14,501 bases of DNA, taken from the NCBI GenBank assembly GCA_014729955.1, contig WJJA01000096.1, forward strand, positions 1 to 14,501. Reading direction: 5' to 3'. The stretch comes from a bacterium (GTDB taxonomy: Bacteria; Electryoneota; Electryoneia; Electryoneales; Electryoneaceae). Position numbers and translations under genes: made by a program. The notes beneath the pieces are model-generated. The model did not search any database. It was given only the letters and a program-made list of their open reading frames with translations, and had not been told where the DNA came from. How positions within the stretch are numbered: the stretch's first letter is position 1; each line of letters starts with the position of its first letter. Below are positions 14,325 to 14,501 of this stretch, piece by piece.

Positions 14325-14501
14325 CTATTCCTTCTTCTCGTCGTCTTCGTCCGTGGACGCTTCCTCGTCCTTCTTCTCCCCAGCGGAATCGTCCGCTTTG
14401 GCTTTGGATTCGTCGTCCTTCTTCTCTTCGGCTTTCGGTTCCTCGGCTTCGGGGGCATCGTCCTTCGCCTCTTCCGCCTTCTCCTCCACCTTCTCTTCGG
14501 G
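14325..14501 (-). CDS. 3' end of a gene with a highly charged Glu/Lys/Asp tail (partial)
   Basis: The last 58 codons of a minus-strand gene enter from the right edge and end with TAG at 14325-14327. The translated tail consists almost only of E, K, D, A, P and S, in patterns such as PEEKVEEKAEEAKDD and STDEDDEKKE. It is a low-complexity disordered extension of the kind seen on some ribosomal proteins and translocation or chaperone proteins of several phyla; the globular part lies outside the window, so the product cannot be named. Codon pattern (GAG/AAG-rich, third-position G/C) and the terminator 50 bp downstream support a real gene. The opposite-strand Arg-rich frame is its shadow. Confidence 0.7.
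   Translation of the reverse strand, partial: PEEKVEEKAEEAKDDAPEAEEPKAEEKKDDESKAKADDSAGEKKDEEASTDEDDEKKE

Noticed and set aside
14177..14458. Arg/Lys-rich minus-strand frame at the right edge
   Set aside because: It is a frame-shifted reading of the EK-rich tail; the other minus-strand frame ends in a proper stop before a terminator.

Overview
The window looks like chromosomal DNA of a moderately GC-rich, Gram-negative, anaerobically respiring bacterium. It encodes an outer-membrane beta-barrel, several lipoproteins, a heptose-phosphatase-like enzyme and an unusually dense set of multihaem c-type cytochromes. The gene repertoire alone does not fix the phylum; a deltaproteobacterial or FCB-type lineage would both fit.

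Region 1 (about 260-7500) is an electron-transfer locus built around a divergent intergenic region. On the minus strand a four-gene operon (4118 down to 386) encodes an outer-membrane porin-like barrel, an 11-haem periplasmic cytochrome (ATGA overlap with the porin), a 9-haem lipoprotein cytochrome and a 4-haem cytochrome c554-like protein, ending in a strong terminator (271-302). On the plus strand one large gene (4746-7439) encodes 19 CxxCH motifs fused to a five-helix cytochrome b domain and an acidic tail, also followed by a strong terminator (7472-7499). The natural reading is a complete extracellular electron-transfer route. The fused b/c protein would be the inner-membrane quinol dehydrogenase (CbcL-like architecture). 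The soluble cytochromes would carry electrons over the periplasm, and the barrel with its cytochromes would form a porin-cytochrome conduit across the outer membrane. About 43 c-type haems are encoded in five genes. The 627-bp divergent region carries a nested palindrome and a repeated CTCCTAA motif.

Region 2 (7500-8940) holds a 560-bp gene-free stretch with two GTGA-N6-TCAC palindromes (CRP/FNR-family type), then a lipoprotein of unknown function and a terminator.

Region 3 (9018-12234) starts with a dispersed repeat. A tight plus-strand cluster follows: a small unknown protein, a class I SAM methyltransferase-like protein, a family 2 glycosyltransferase, a GmhB-like HAD phosphatase that lacks the usual zinc loop, and a PEGA-like lipoprotein. 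This looks like surface-glycan synthesis.

Region 4 (12204-13301, minus strand) is a dead MntA-HepT toxin-antitoxin module. mntA has two nonsense codons and is split by a 256-bp repeat; hepT has a one-base frameshift.

Region 5 (13480-14501) holds a DUF2461 gene, a probably bidirectional terminator, and the 3' end of a minus-strand gene with a very charged Glu/Lys/Asp tail.

Three copies of one dispersed, TIR-bounded, non-coding repeat (1-257, 9018-9327, 12734-12989) run through the window. Comparing them shows that a 29-bp core has inverted relative to its flanking inverted-repeat arms.
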